From NCBI GenBank assembly GCA_948470475.1, contig OX419346.1, forward strand, positions 6,075,995 to 6,139,994: 64,000 nt of DNA, in the 5' to 3' direction. Shown here in pieces: positions 36,301 to 45,293 of the stretch. The position numbers and the translations under genes are program-made. The notes below the pieces were generated by a model. The model was given only the letters and a program-made list of their open reading frames with translations, was not told where the DNA came from and made no database searches. This DNA is from Galaxea fascicularis. Taxonomy: Eukaryota; Cnidaria; Anthozoa; Scleractinia; Euphylliidae. Every line of letters starts with the position of its first letter. The first letter of the stretch is position 1.

Positions 36301-39300
36301 CTTTTTATTTTGTGTTGATCAGTTATTATCCAAAATAGTATTTTATTTTGACCTCTATTTTCATTGAATTTAGCATAAACCTAGGCCAATTTGTCTGGCT
36401 ATCCTCTCCCTCAGGGATTTCAGGCGGCGCGCCCAAATCCTGAGGTGATGAGAGCCTTTTTATTTTGTGTTGATCAGTTATTATCCAAAAGAGCATTTTA
36501 TTTTGACCTCTATTTTCATTGAATTTAGAATAAACCTAGGCCAATTTGTCTGGCTATCCTCTCCCTCAGGGATTTCAGGCGGCGCGCCCAAATCCTGAGG
36601 TGATGAGAGCCTTTTTATTTTGTGTTGATCAGTTATTATTCAAAAGAGCATTTTACTTTGACCTTTATTTCCATTGAATTTGGTTCAAACCTAGGCCAAT
36701 TTGTCTGGCTATCCTCTCCCTCAGGGATTTCAGGCGGCGCGCCCAAATCCTGAGGTGATGAGAGCCTTTTTATTTTGTGTTGATCAGTTATTATTCAAAA
36801 AAGCATTTTACTTTGACCTCTATTTCCATTGAATTTGGTACAAACCTAGGCCAATTTGTCTGGCTATCCTCTCCCTCAGGGATTTCAGGCGGCGCGCCCA
36901 AATCCTGAGGTGATGAGAGCCTTTTTATTTTGTGTTGATCAGTTATTATCCAAAAGAGCATTTTATTTTGACCTCTATTTTCATTGAATTTAGCATAAAC
37001 CTAGGCCCATTTGTCTGGCTATCCTCTCCCTCAGGGATTTCAGGCGGCGCGCCCAAATCCTGAGGTGATGAGAGCCTTTTTATTTTGTGTTGATCAGTTA
37101 TTATTCAAAAGAGCATTTTACTTTGACCTTTATTTCCATTGAATTTGGTACAAACCTAGGCCAATTTGTCTGGCTATCCTCTCCCTCAGGGATTTCAGGC
37201 GGCGCGCCCAAATCCTGAGGTGATGAGAGCCTTTTTATTTTGTGTTGATCAGTTATTATTCAAAAGAGCATTTTACTTTGACCTTTATTTCCATTGAATT
37301 TGGTACAAACCTAGGCCAATTTGTCTGGCTATCCTCTCCCTCAGGGATTTCAGGCGGCGCGCCCAAATCCTGAGGTGATGAGAGCCTTTTTATTTTGTGT
37401 TGATCAGTTATTATTCAAAAGAGCATTTTACTTTGACCTTTATTTCCATTGAATTTGGTATAAACCTAGGCCAATTTGTCTGGCTATCCTCTCCCTTAGG
37501 GATTTCAGGCGGCGCGCCCAAATCCTGAGGTGATGAGAGCCTTTATATTTTGTGTTGATCAGTTATTATCCAAAAGAGCATTTTATTTTGACCTCTATTT
37601 TCATTGAATTTAGCATAAACCTAGGCCCATTTGTCTGGCTATCCTCTCCCTCAGGGATTTCAGGCGGCGCGCCCAAATCCTGAGGTGACGAGAGCCTTTT
37701 TATTTTGTGTTGATCAGTTATTATTCAAAAGAGCATTTTATTTTGACCTTTAATTCTCCAGTCGTGCTAAATACAATCACGTGGCAATCGAAGGCTTCGG
37801 AATTTGTGCAATAATTCGACTTACTTAAAGAAAGCTTTTCTCTCAAGTTAAAACTGGTTTGCTAGCGTATTTTTATTCAAATTCGACACCATTTTATGGT
37901 GTGTTCCTTCGTTTGTTGTTGTAAAAATAGACTTTGACTTTTAATAATGAACCGAAAACCTGGCGGCTTTTCAAAGTTAGCCGATGGTTTAATTTAGATT
38001 TAGTTTTTTACGCTGTAAATTCTCCAGTCGTGCTAAATACAATCACGCGGCAATCGAACGCTTCAGTAATTTGTCAAATAATTCGAATTATCGGACAAGT
38101 TACCCGAAGGTTTCGACTACAGGCTGTACGGCGTGATTGTATTTTGCGCCAGCGCAAAAACAATACTCATTCACGCAAGCTGGAATTCTTTGATATTTGT
38201 ACGGAAATTGTACAATGCTTTCGATTCAGCGTGGCTCAGGTTTTGTCAAATTATGACAGAATTTAATCAAAAATCACAGTGTTGACAGCTATATCACATA
38301 AATCATGTTCTTTAGCGAGAAAACCCTTCAGAGTTCGAAACAAAGGAATCACACCTAGGGCGATTTTAATCCGCCACAAATATCCGAAGAACGCGTCTTT
38401 CAAAGGCGTCTAGGTCGTAAAATCTGGTCTCTGGCTTGCCCTAAAGTAAATAAAATAAAGGCACGTGGCAAGGTACGTACATTTAAATGACTTTCAATAA
38501 AAAAAAAAAAAAATCATTGACTCCCAAAATTATTTTTCAGGGTATTCCATTTTAGGTAACCCAAGCGTACTCCATGGAATACAATAGTACTCCGTGTTTT
38601 TGTTTTCTCCCCCTACTGTGAGGCTTCTGGTAAAATCTGAATATTTGTTCCATTGTACTGAGCAGGCGATTACCCATTTCACCTCCCCTGGATCCACGCC
38701 TGCCATCGACAGGGACCATCTCTAGGCATCAAAAGTCCATTCACCGACGGGCTATGTGGCTTGTTTGAATCGTTTGTTTTGTCATTGACTCCCGGCTTTA
38801 GGAATGCTGTGATGGCAGAACGAAAGTTCAGCACGAATCAAAGAACAACTGAAAACACATTAAGCACCAACAGACAATCCGACCTGGAAAGGGAGTATAA
38901 AGATGAATTTCGGGACGGGAGGCGAGTCGACGCAATCGATGCCATTGAGGCCAGACTGGTGAAAGACAAGAAGAAAGGACAACCTAATAGTGTCGATCGG
39001 TTACAAGCGTATAGGCTCGCCTGCTTTATTTTCGAGGTACCGTGCCAGCCTGATTTATTAAAGTAAAACAGCATTAACAAACAAGCAACTAAAACAAACA
39101 AACAATAAGTGAACGACAAGGAAGTAATAAACTGGTTTCAAAACATTTACACTTGTCAACTTACGGTTACTACAAATCTGTAGCATGACTGTAACTCACT
39201 TTTAAGTGAACTCGATTTCCAGTGATACAAAGTACAATCAAAACTTTCAAACCATACCAGCTTCTGATTACTGTTACTCCAGCTTAAGCGAACTCAGCGC

Positions 39301-40644
39301 CAGGCGTACGCTAATTGTAAGTTTCTTCTAGGATCCGCTCTACTACCAGCTGCTGGAAAAGCCTCGGTATTTCGCGCTCAGTTTTTACAAAATATCATCA
39401 GTGTCTTTAAGAACTGAAGACTACAATGTCTTTTGCGCCAGGGAGGGGGGGGGGGGGTACGGTTGGAGAAGGCGCAACCTTACATTGTCTACAGAATCTC
39501 TATCAGCTTGATACTAAATTTTTTACCCAGTCCTCTAATCTTCAGTGAATGCCTCATAACATTTTCGACAAATGCGTTGGGATTTGATTCACTATGATAA
39601 TGATAATAATAATTACTTATATGGCGCAAAATACATCGCTGTTCTAAGCACTTTACAATAGTAAATTTATAATGTGTGTATATGTATGTAAATGCATCGA
39701 CTAAATAAAAAAAAAATAGACACAACTATGCAAATTACAAGCTATACTCTTTGAAAAGCTACGTCTTCAGCCCCGATTAAAAAACGTTTATATCCATAGC
39801 ATATCTAATGTTTTAACATTTTAACTAATCAGCATATTTGGAAAGACCCAGGTAAAATAAAAGTCAGAGAAAAAGAAAAAAAATTCTCCTCCTAATATAC
39901 ACGACCAAGTCTTGGTTGCAGTTTACAATCCAATCGTCTCCCCCTGACAACTCGCTTGGGAAGCATGGGCAAGTTTATTGTGGATGTTTTCCCTCTTTTA
40001 TAGATATCGTACGAGTGTGCACTGGCAGCAAGAGAAGCCTTTATTAGTTTGTATTGCTCGGTGTTGAATACCGTAGTCTCCGAAGCACCGTCAATTGCAT
40101 CACTAGACAGTAAAAAGGTTAGAAATTCATTGTAAAAATGTTCAGCGATATCTTCTTATTGTAGCACCACAATATGATTGCAGAGACCATTCCTGATGGC
40201 GAGGGCTAGCTTAGAAGAGAGAGAGAGAGAGAAAAAAAATAAAAGTCTCATATAAGCTAAACTAGCTTAGGTGGGTCGGGTATGACTTTGCAGAGAATAT
40301 CACTATTGCAATTTGCTAGTGTTCCATGTGGCTCAGTCTCTCTTGAGAGAAATTACTTGATTAATCCTGACCACGGCTCAGTTTGCGACGTTCATGCGTG
40401 GTGGTAAGTCACGCTTTTTTTTTAAATCTCACTCCACCGTTGTTTTGAAGGCGGAATGAGGTCAGTTTTGTGACTAGCGCACCCAATAAACGCGTCCATT
40501 ACTTTTTTGGCATATGTGTTGCACGTAAGTTGGTTTTTCTATTAAGTATTTGGTTATTCCTCCACTTGTTATGCCACTATTGCGCATTAGCGTATTAGTG
40601 GAGCTCCAGCGGCCCGAAGGGCCGCCTAGCGGAGTCCCATACCT

Positions 40645-40676
<32 letters not shown>

Positions 40677-43600
40677 ATCTTGGCTAGCGGTATTGCTTGT
40701 GGGCGCGACCGACGACGACGACGACGACAACGACGTCGCACAATAATTAATAATGTCCTAATAATAATAATAATCCAACATGGCGGCCATACTCCAGCTG
40801 ACCATCTAGTTTACAGCAGGCATCTTTGATATTAGACATCCATGTTAATGTCAATTGGCACCTGTCAAAACAACGTATCCGCTGACCAGTATCACGTGAC
40901 CATATTGCGGGCTCAAGTTATGAGCTGTCGAGGTCAGCTGGTTTTTTTTAAGTTGACCGCTGATCAGGTACTGGTTTTCAATTGGATCGCAGGCTCAAGC
41001 CAGGCCAAAACGAGGCTTAATTTTTCGTCCTGTAAGCAATATTCGCCGCCTACCTTGACTACTTCTCAGTTCTTTTTTTGTTTAAACCGATGAGAATAAG
41101 CATTTGGATGTTAAGAGCAGCAAATTGGATTGCCTGGCTTTGCTATTTTATAGTTTACGGATCTTCGAGAGAAAAGATCGTGTGGTTTGCCAGGGTTTTG
41201 ACCATGCAGGCGCTGTCTTCGATTGCTCACTTTTGCTGTGGATTAAACTGGACGGTTTTGCCGCTAAAAATCCTCAATTGAAGAAGCTTCCTTGGTAGAC
41301 ATGGGAAGTAAAACAAAGTGACGGTGAAAAACGTCAAGGCCCGATAAGGATTTGTCTCTGCTTAGCAAATGAATACGTATACTTTTGTGTGAACTGACGC
41401 CTCTGCTTTATCTCTGTGTTCGGAGTGATTGTTGACTGACTTAAACTGTCCGAAGGTTAGTACTCCTGTTGTGTCTTTTATATGACATATGGTGATTTGT
41501 CTCTGTGACTACGAGTTATGTTTGTTACTTGTCTTAGTTTTCCAATTTCTACAAGGAACGCCGAAGAAACATTCACCGGCATCGTTCTTTGTTTTCTTAC
41601 CTTGTGTTGTTTTCATGGTCGTCTTTTTTCCAAATGCATATTTTCTATCCAATATTTCAAATTAGATCCTAAAACTCTTCGTTTTCCCTGCTGTTGCTCA
41701 TTTTTCGGCAAAGAATTGGTTGAAGAAAAGCCAAGCGAAGTCCGGACGGTTCATATCCTCGGCTTCGCTTTGTTGACATTTACTCGCAAAGAGTAATCAA
41801 CAACTCATCTGCTCATTGCCAAACGTAAACACGATTTTTAACAGGTGCAGCATTGGAAATGCCAGCAATATGTTGTCCCTCAACAGTAATTCTCGTTGTT
41901 ACTTAAAAAAATCGCAGACTTTCAAGGCTCTTGCAGTAAAAACGCCGTCCTTTGTTCAATGTTTACGGCTGAAAAATGTTTTTCAGAAATCCTGAATCAG
42001 ATGTTATCATTAACAGTGATATAAAAAATAATACCACCCACGACTTGTAGTCAAGGTTTGTTGTTTGCAATATTTGTAATTGATCGACGTCAAGAATAAA
42101 ACCATTCTCAACATCACTAGATAATTGCAGTTGATCGCCTAAGCCGGTTGATTCACGGCAAAAATAATATGCTCGATCAGTCTGTCGCAGTCACTTTTCT
42201 CACGGAAAAGTAAAGTCGATTTCGCTAAACGTTTTTCCATGTTATTGTAAAAAGGGCATCTACGGCACTTTCTATCGTCTTTACTGTAATATATCACAAG
42301 AATGACACTATAAAATTTTCGAAACAAGGCGAGCAAAATACTTTTGGTCTTTTAATTTATGGGCGGTGTCGAAGAGTACTCACTTTGAGGTTTTATCGCA
42401 CTTTTGTTAAAACTTCACCGATACATGTTAGAATTTGTGACTCAGCCAAAGGGCATAACCGGTTGTGAAGTTGGATTTAATAGTGGGACACTAGAAGTGT
42501 TAACCTAGTTTAGTGATTTTCACCACTTGTATTGAAATGTAATCAGATGTAATTAAGCTGTGATGCAGAAAAGTTTGTTCATCGTTTTTGCCCATCAGAA
42601 TCATATAGTTCCTGAGCCCCAAAGGCCGATGATATTTCGAAAATCTACGTTTGCACTTGATTGAATGGTGGCTTTGGCTCTGCAGCAAAGCAGTAAAAAA
42701 AATATATACATGTATAATCACAATATAGAGAAGTCTTTACTGGAGTCATGGCTTGAGTCCTGAGGCATTGCCATTTTAGTTTACCTGTAAATTCTAATAT
42801 TAAGGAAATGACCGTGGAGCTCCGCTTTTAGGCTTGCCTAAATATATATATATATTAAGATTGTTTAAGTGTTAAGGTACACATTGTTTCATCAAAGTAA
42901 TATCAGTCTCTTGTTTCTGTCCTTTAGATTTCCGATTTAAGGTCTTCAAAGAAATTGATCGTCCCAGACGACTCGCTAAATGAGATAATGGTGCTTGTGA
43001 AGGAGAAGGCTGTGACGCATGATTTACAACCGCTCTTTAGGGTAAGCAAAGGGTAGGAGGAGACAGCGAGGCGCTAAGATTAGATACTCGAAATCCCTGA
43101 ATGAACGTTCCTTATCTCACACAATGGCCTCCACGTTAATTCAACTCTTTTGATGTTGCTCTCAGACAGTATAATCAATCAGTCATTCAATCAATCAAAT
43201 CAGTAGTCAGTCAGTCAGTCAGTCAGTCAGTCAGTCAATCAATCAATCAATCAATCAATCAATCCGTCGAATGACCAATCGTATTCGATCCAATGGGTAT
43301 TGGTAGAAATGGATGAAAAAGCAAAATCAAACGAAGTAAGACAAAAATAACAAAGTACTTCAAATAAACAAACTGACGTGTCAAAAAAGGTAGTGGAGCT
43401 ATTATGTTCTTTTTGGGCATTTACAAATCTCGATGTTGATTTAAATACTTGTAAATCTCGTTCTCAAACGTATATTAAGCCATTCAACTGATGTGCCAAC
43501 AAATTTCCATTCTCCTTAAAACAGACTGTAAAGAAACAGGTCAAAGAGAAATGGAGACAGAGTAGCAGGAAGGGTGAAATCATTCCAGCATTTGAGAAGA

Positions 43601-43905
43601 GCATGAAAAATGATTTAAAATCTTACGTTTGGTACTGCACACAGTTCTCTTGGCGTATTGTAACACAGGTGCCACCGCTTAAGATTGACTACAAAAGTTG
43701 GTCCTTCAATCCTTCTTATCACGATGAAAGCCAGGCATTCACCTCATTTGGTCAATCGCAAACGCCTCGTCGTTGGGCAGATCCTCAAGAACAAACGTCA
43801 ATTAAATGTTACGTCTGGCCTACACTATACGACTGGGACAAGAGGGTCATAGAAAAAGGAGATGTCGTCCTAAAGGGTCCAAGTCTGCCTGCGTCTGCCG
43901 TTTGA
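33154..43905 (+). CDS. MIEAP-like (mitochondria-eating protein family) gene A, five-exon model, 346 aa
   Basis: Model: join(33154-33350, 38802-39036, 40004-40117, 42928-43041, 43525-43905). All introns are GT-AG and the sum is 1041 nt, in frame to a stop. Exon 1 has a leucine-zipper-like coiled coil. Exon 2 has the block ending DAIDAIEARL. Exons 3 and 4 are helical. The last exon has WYCTQFSW, QVPPLKIDY and YVWPTLYDWDKR before an EKGDVVLKG end. That C-terminal pattern (Cys/Trp helix, PP loop, VWP strand, KG-V strand) is what I recognise as the MIEAP C-terminal domain. In vertebrates MIEAP/SPATA18 acts in mitochondrial quality control; the role of this copy is inferred only. Intron positions and exon 2 length (235 nt) match the minus-strand paralogue. 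The start at 33154 gives a first exon of similar length to the paralogue; an in-frame ATG at 33052 is the alternative. The middle coiled-coil exons of the paralogue were not found here. Confidence 0.72.
33556..33585. repeat. (AAAAT)n microsatellite
   Basis: A pentanucleotide run with small interruptions in intron 1 of gene A. Confidence 0.85.
33794..33905 (+). repeat. Diverged inverted-repeat arm, left (partner at 38515-38613)
   Basis: About 100 bases, from CTACTGTGGGGAGAGGACAA to GGGAGTCAAGG, match the reverse complement of 38515-38613 with scattered differences. The two copies flank almost all of intron 1 of gene A. They could be long diverged TIRs of one nested element of about 4.8 kb, or two independent insertions of the same short repeat. 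Confidence 0.6.
34528..34749 (+). other. Coding-like stretch of unknown identity interrupted by a TIR element
   Basis: The frame from 34494 to the element edge reads as plausible protein (for example ELFPEEVCRVNIGDLEDENG). An acceptor-like TTCTGCAG ends near 34520. Coding-like sequence resumes beyond the inserted element at 36020 in another frame. I do not recognise the protein. It may be a decayed gene fragment or a captured exon in intron 1 of gene A. It is low confidence, because no homology could be tested. Confidence 0.25.
34744..34749. repeat. Target-site duplication, left (GCATTT)
   Basis: It is repeated at 36014-36019 beyond the right TIR. Confidence 0.65.
34750..36013. mobile_element. 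Non-autonomous TIR element, 1264 bp, with GGCGGGATG-type subterminal repeats
   Basis: The ends GAGGGTCCAAAATAGG (34750-34765) and CCTATTTTGGACCCTC (35998-36013) are perfect 16-bp inverted repeats, flanked by a 6-bp duplication, GCATTT. Next to the left TIR, GGCGGGATGYGGGAT-like words recur several times (34770-34930). They recur in the same orientation before the right TIR (35943-35990), so these are direct subterminal repeats, as used for transposase binding in several DNA transposon groups. No transposase is encoded. I could not place the superfamily. Confidence 0.8.
36014..36019. repeat. Target-site duplication, right (GCATTT)
   Basis: It matches 34744-34749. Confidence 0.65.
36020..36325 (+). 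other. Ser/Pro-rich coding-like remnant of unknown identity
   Basis: Just right of the TIR element one frame reads SDLWLSRSDDRQCESSLLEV, then hits a stop. A +1 frame continues as DDLAPADSKPKPSS and a Ser/Pro/Thr-rich tail until a stop at about 36317-36319, inside the first copy of the 155-bp repeat. The need for a frame change suggests a decayed gene piece or a chance reading of biased sequence. I do not recognise it. Confidence 0.25.
36292..37750. repeat. Minisatellite: 155-bp tandem repeat, about 9.4 copies
   Basis: GATGAGAGCC recurs at 36292, 36447, 36602, 36757, 36912, 37067, 37222, 37377 and 37532, and as GACGAGAGCC near 37687. The second half of each unit is almost invariant and contains a hairpin, CCTCAGGGATTT ... 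AAATCCTGAGG, around a GGCGCGCC core. The first half varies between two types (TTATCC with TTTCATTGAATTTAG, and TTATTC with TTCCATTGAATTTGG), and the types alternate in blocks. It lies in intron 1 of gene A. Confidence 0.95.
37752..38146. repeat. Dispersed repeat: direct duplication with an inverted third copy
   Basis: ATTCTCCAGTCGTGCTAAAT begins at 37753 and again at 38020, and the similarity runs for about 75 bases each time. A reverse-complement echo, GTGATTGTATTTTG, lies at 38133-38146. This is probably a small inverted-repeat element that inserted beside or into a relative of itself. Confidence 0.55.
38515..38613 (-). repeat. Diverged inverted-repeat arm, right (partner at 33794-33905)
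   Basis: Read on the minus strand it repeats the left arm: GGGGGAGAAAACAAAAACAC, then a GGAGTAC block, then AAAATGG and GGGAGTCAATG. It ends 190 bases before exon 2 of gene A. Confidence 0.6.
38802..39036 (+). CDS. Gene A exon 2 (conserved domain start)
   Basis: The acceptor is CGGCTTTAG and the donor is GAG|GTACCG. The first base completes an AGG codon with exon 1. At 235 nt it is exactly as long as exon 5 of gene B. It shares the pattern A-x2-ER-x5-QRxTENTLSxNRQS and RVDAID, followed by ACFIFE at the end. Confidence 0.8.
39441..39456. repeat. Poly-G tract
   Basis: A G-rich run in intron 2 of gene A. Confidence 0.8.
39590..39700. repeat. Possible SINE/MITE-type dispersed repeat with TAATAA runs
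   Basis: TGATAATAATAATTACTTAT is followed by GGCGCAAAAT and CTAAGCACTTTACAAT. This resembles widespread short invertebrate repeats. The family is not certain. Confidence 0.35.
40004..40117 (+). CDS. Gene A exon 3
   Basis: The acceptor is CTTTTATAG and the donor AAG|GTTAGA, phase 0 on both sides, 38 codons. It starts ISYECALAAREAFIS, matching TAYEIVASIKESFS at the start of exon 6 of gene B. Confidence 0.72.
40118..42927. other. Intron 3 of gene A
   Basis: It holds a GA run (40220-40236), a GAC repeat (40711-40735), an AAT repeat (40757-40775) and a TA run near 42845. Open frames in 40842-41796 have no features that I recognise. I see no transposase or RT. Confidence 0.6.
40711..40735. repeat. 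(GAC)n microsatellite
   Basis: A run of GAC/ACG triplets with one interruption. Confidence 0.8.
42928..43041 (+). CDS. Gene A exon 4
   Basis: The acceptor is TGTCCTTTAG and the donor AGG|GTAAGC, phase 0, 38 codons. It has SLNEIMVLVKEKAVTHDL, parallel to ALSEVLILVKEEANNHDL in exon 7 of gene B. Confidence 0.78.
43199..43265. repeat. (CAGT)n(CAAT)n compound microsatellite
   Basis: Tandem CAGT followed by CAAT tetranucleotides in intron 4 of gene A. Confidence 0.95.
43525..43905 (+). CDS. Gene A terminal exon (MIEAP-like C-terminal region)
   Basis: The acceptor is CTTAAAACAG; 126 codons plus a stop. Key segments are WYCTQFSWRIVTQVPP, IKCYVWPTLYDW and EKGDVVLKG. It aligns without difficulty to exon 8 of gene B. 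Confidence 0.82.
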   Translation, partial: TVKKQVKEKWRQSSRKGEIIPAFEKSMKNDLKSYVWYCTQFSWRIVTQVPPLKIDYKSWSFNPSYHDESQAFTSFGQSQTPRRWADPQEQTSIKCYVWPTLYDWDKRVIEKGDVVLKGPSLPASAV

Positions 43906-43912
43906 ATATACA

Positions 43913-43918
43913 AATAAA
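43913..43918 (+). terminator. Polyadenylation signal AATAAA of gene A
   Basis: The hexamer lies 7 bases beyond the stop codon. That is very close, so the true signal may lie farther downstream. Confidence 0.45.
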
Positions 43919-44355
43919 AAAACACATGCGTGCAAGGACAGCCATGTCAGACAAAACCCTAGAGCCACTGAATATGTAATGCACAAGGACAAATTAATAT
44001 TGAAATGATGACTGATAGTTATAAGACGGGGAGCAGATCCTTACATAGGGATGGGGAGGGCAATTTATATTCCAGCCAATTTTCACAAGTCTCACAGTCT
44101 GGAGTATTTTTCGCAATCAAGTCATCGATCTCGGTGACGCTAACTTTTTATTGTTGAAATGTAGTTAGTGTTTCCAAATCCAACATTTTAATTACGAGAG
44201 ATATATTCACAGCCATGTTAATTACATAAGTGACAAGTTAAAGGACACTAAATCTCTTCACATAGTTTGCTTTTGATCTTCCAAAAAAGTGTATCTGAAC
44301 ATGCTGTTTATTCTGATAACCCTAACAACTGGCAAAAAAAAAAAACATACTAATA

Positions 44356-44659
44356 GGAAGCTTACGAATCGACGACTTTTTAACGACGGCGCCGTTAGAT
44401 TGCGTGACATGCCCACTGCGCATGCCTATCTGGGCACTTGCCGGCGCTTCCTCTCTTTTTTTTGAAGATAAGCCTTTCGGTTTGAACAATTCGCCTTGTG
44501 AACTTCAGAAACGGCGGGAAAACTTTCCGCGCGCACACAAACGTCGTCGTCTTCACTGAGAATCGTAAACTCAAATTTCTACAGGACATGGAGGTAGACC
44601 CATGACGTGACCCAATGGCGCCGTAGCGTCATGCAAACGTCGTCGACTCGAAAGCTTCC
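44356..44659. mobile_element. MITE, 304 bp, short family member flanked by TA
   Basis: The ends GGAAGCTTACGAATCGACGA and GTCGTCGACTCGAAAGCTTCC are imperfect inverted repeats, flanked by TA on both sides (44354 and 44660). The similarity of the two halves goes on for about 60 bases (the GGCGCC block). It is the same family as 45723-46575. TA flanks point to a Tc1/mariner-type or similar transposase in trans. It lies between the 3' ends of the convergent genes. Confidence 0.78.
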
Positions 44660-44747
44660 TATTAACAAAGAAGTACGCTACGATCCACATGCGTGTCTGA
44701 TGTTATTCCGTTCAGACGTCCTCCGTATATCTATAGCTCTCCTCTCC

Positions 44748-44753
44748 TTTATT
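44748..44753 (-). terminator. Candidate polyadenylation signal of gene B
   Basis: AATAAA on the minus strand about 190 bases beyond the gene B stop codon. It is the nearest canonical hexamer that I found. Confidence 0.4.
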
Positions 44754-44942
44754 GTTTCAGGATAAGCTCAAGGGCTAAGTCATTCTGAGTGCTATGCGCG
44801 CACAGCACTTTTGTTCATCTTTCTTGTTCATCTTTCTCTGATTGCACAAGCTATATAGACCCTTGCGTTGGACTATCAATAAATTATGTTGCCGGCCTGA
44901 ATTCATTTTTGTAAGTGTCCACACTAGAGACTCTCTACTAAA

Positions 44943-45293
44943 TCAACGATAACTGCTCAGAACAACCTCTCCCTTCCTTATTGCCTTGCCGTCGAAATCT
45001 TGAAGGACAGGCCACAAGTAGCATTTTATCTTGCGTCCTTCTAGATAAACTGCACGACGAGAAGGGCTGGATAACGCTTGGCAAACCACGTGGCTTCTGG
45101 AATCATAAGCACCAGTGGAGTAGTCGATCTTCATTGGAGGGACTTGAGTCAAGGCGCACCAAGAGAAACGCGTGCAGTAACTTATGTATTCGTTCAATTC
45201 AAGCAATAGGTAGCTGTCATGATCGGGAAGAAAACGATCTGATGATGAGAAATGAAATCTTCTCCACCTTTCGTCAACAACTTTTTTTACATC
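44943..45293 (-). CDS. Gene B exon 8 (MIEAP-like C-terminal region)
   Basis: The acceptor is CACTTTTGCAG, phase 0, with a TGA stop at 44945-44943. It starts DVKKVVDERWRRF, parallel to TVKKQVKEKWRQS in gene A. It is 10 codons shorter than the gene A exon, mostly in the loop after the PP motif and at the C-terminus. Confidence 0.82.
   Translation of the reverse strand, partial: DVKKVVDERWRRFHFSSSDRFLPDHDSYLLLELNEYISYCTRFSWCALTQVPPMKIDYSTGAYDSRSHVVCQALSSPSRRAVYLEGRKIKCYLWPVLQDFDGKAIRKGEVVLSSYR

Noticed and set aside
36292..37750. CRISPR-like array
   Set aside because: The repeat continues without unique spacers and the window is eukaryotic. It is an ordinary tandem minisatellite.
39331..39427. 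Possible extra exon of gene A (DPLYYQLLEKPRYFALSFY)
   Set aside because: There is an acceptor-like TTCTTCTAG, but no good donor follows before a G-rich run, gene B has no counterpart, and joining exon 2 directly to exon 3 matches the paralogue.
40842..41796. Several 60-90 codon frames in intron 3 of gene A
   Set aside because: There is no recognisable motif, no coding-like composition and no homology visible to me. They were left as intron.
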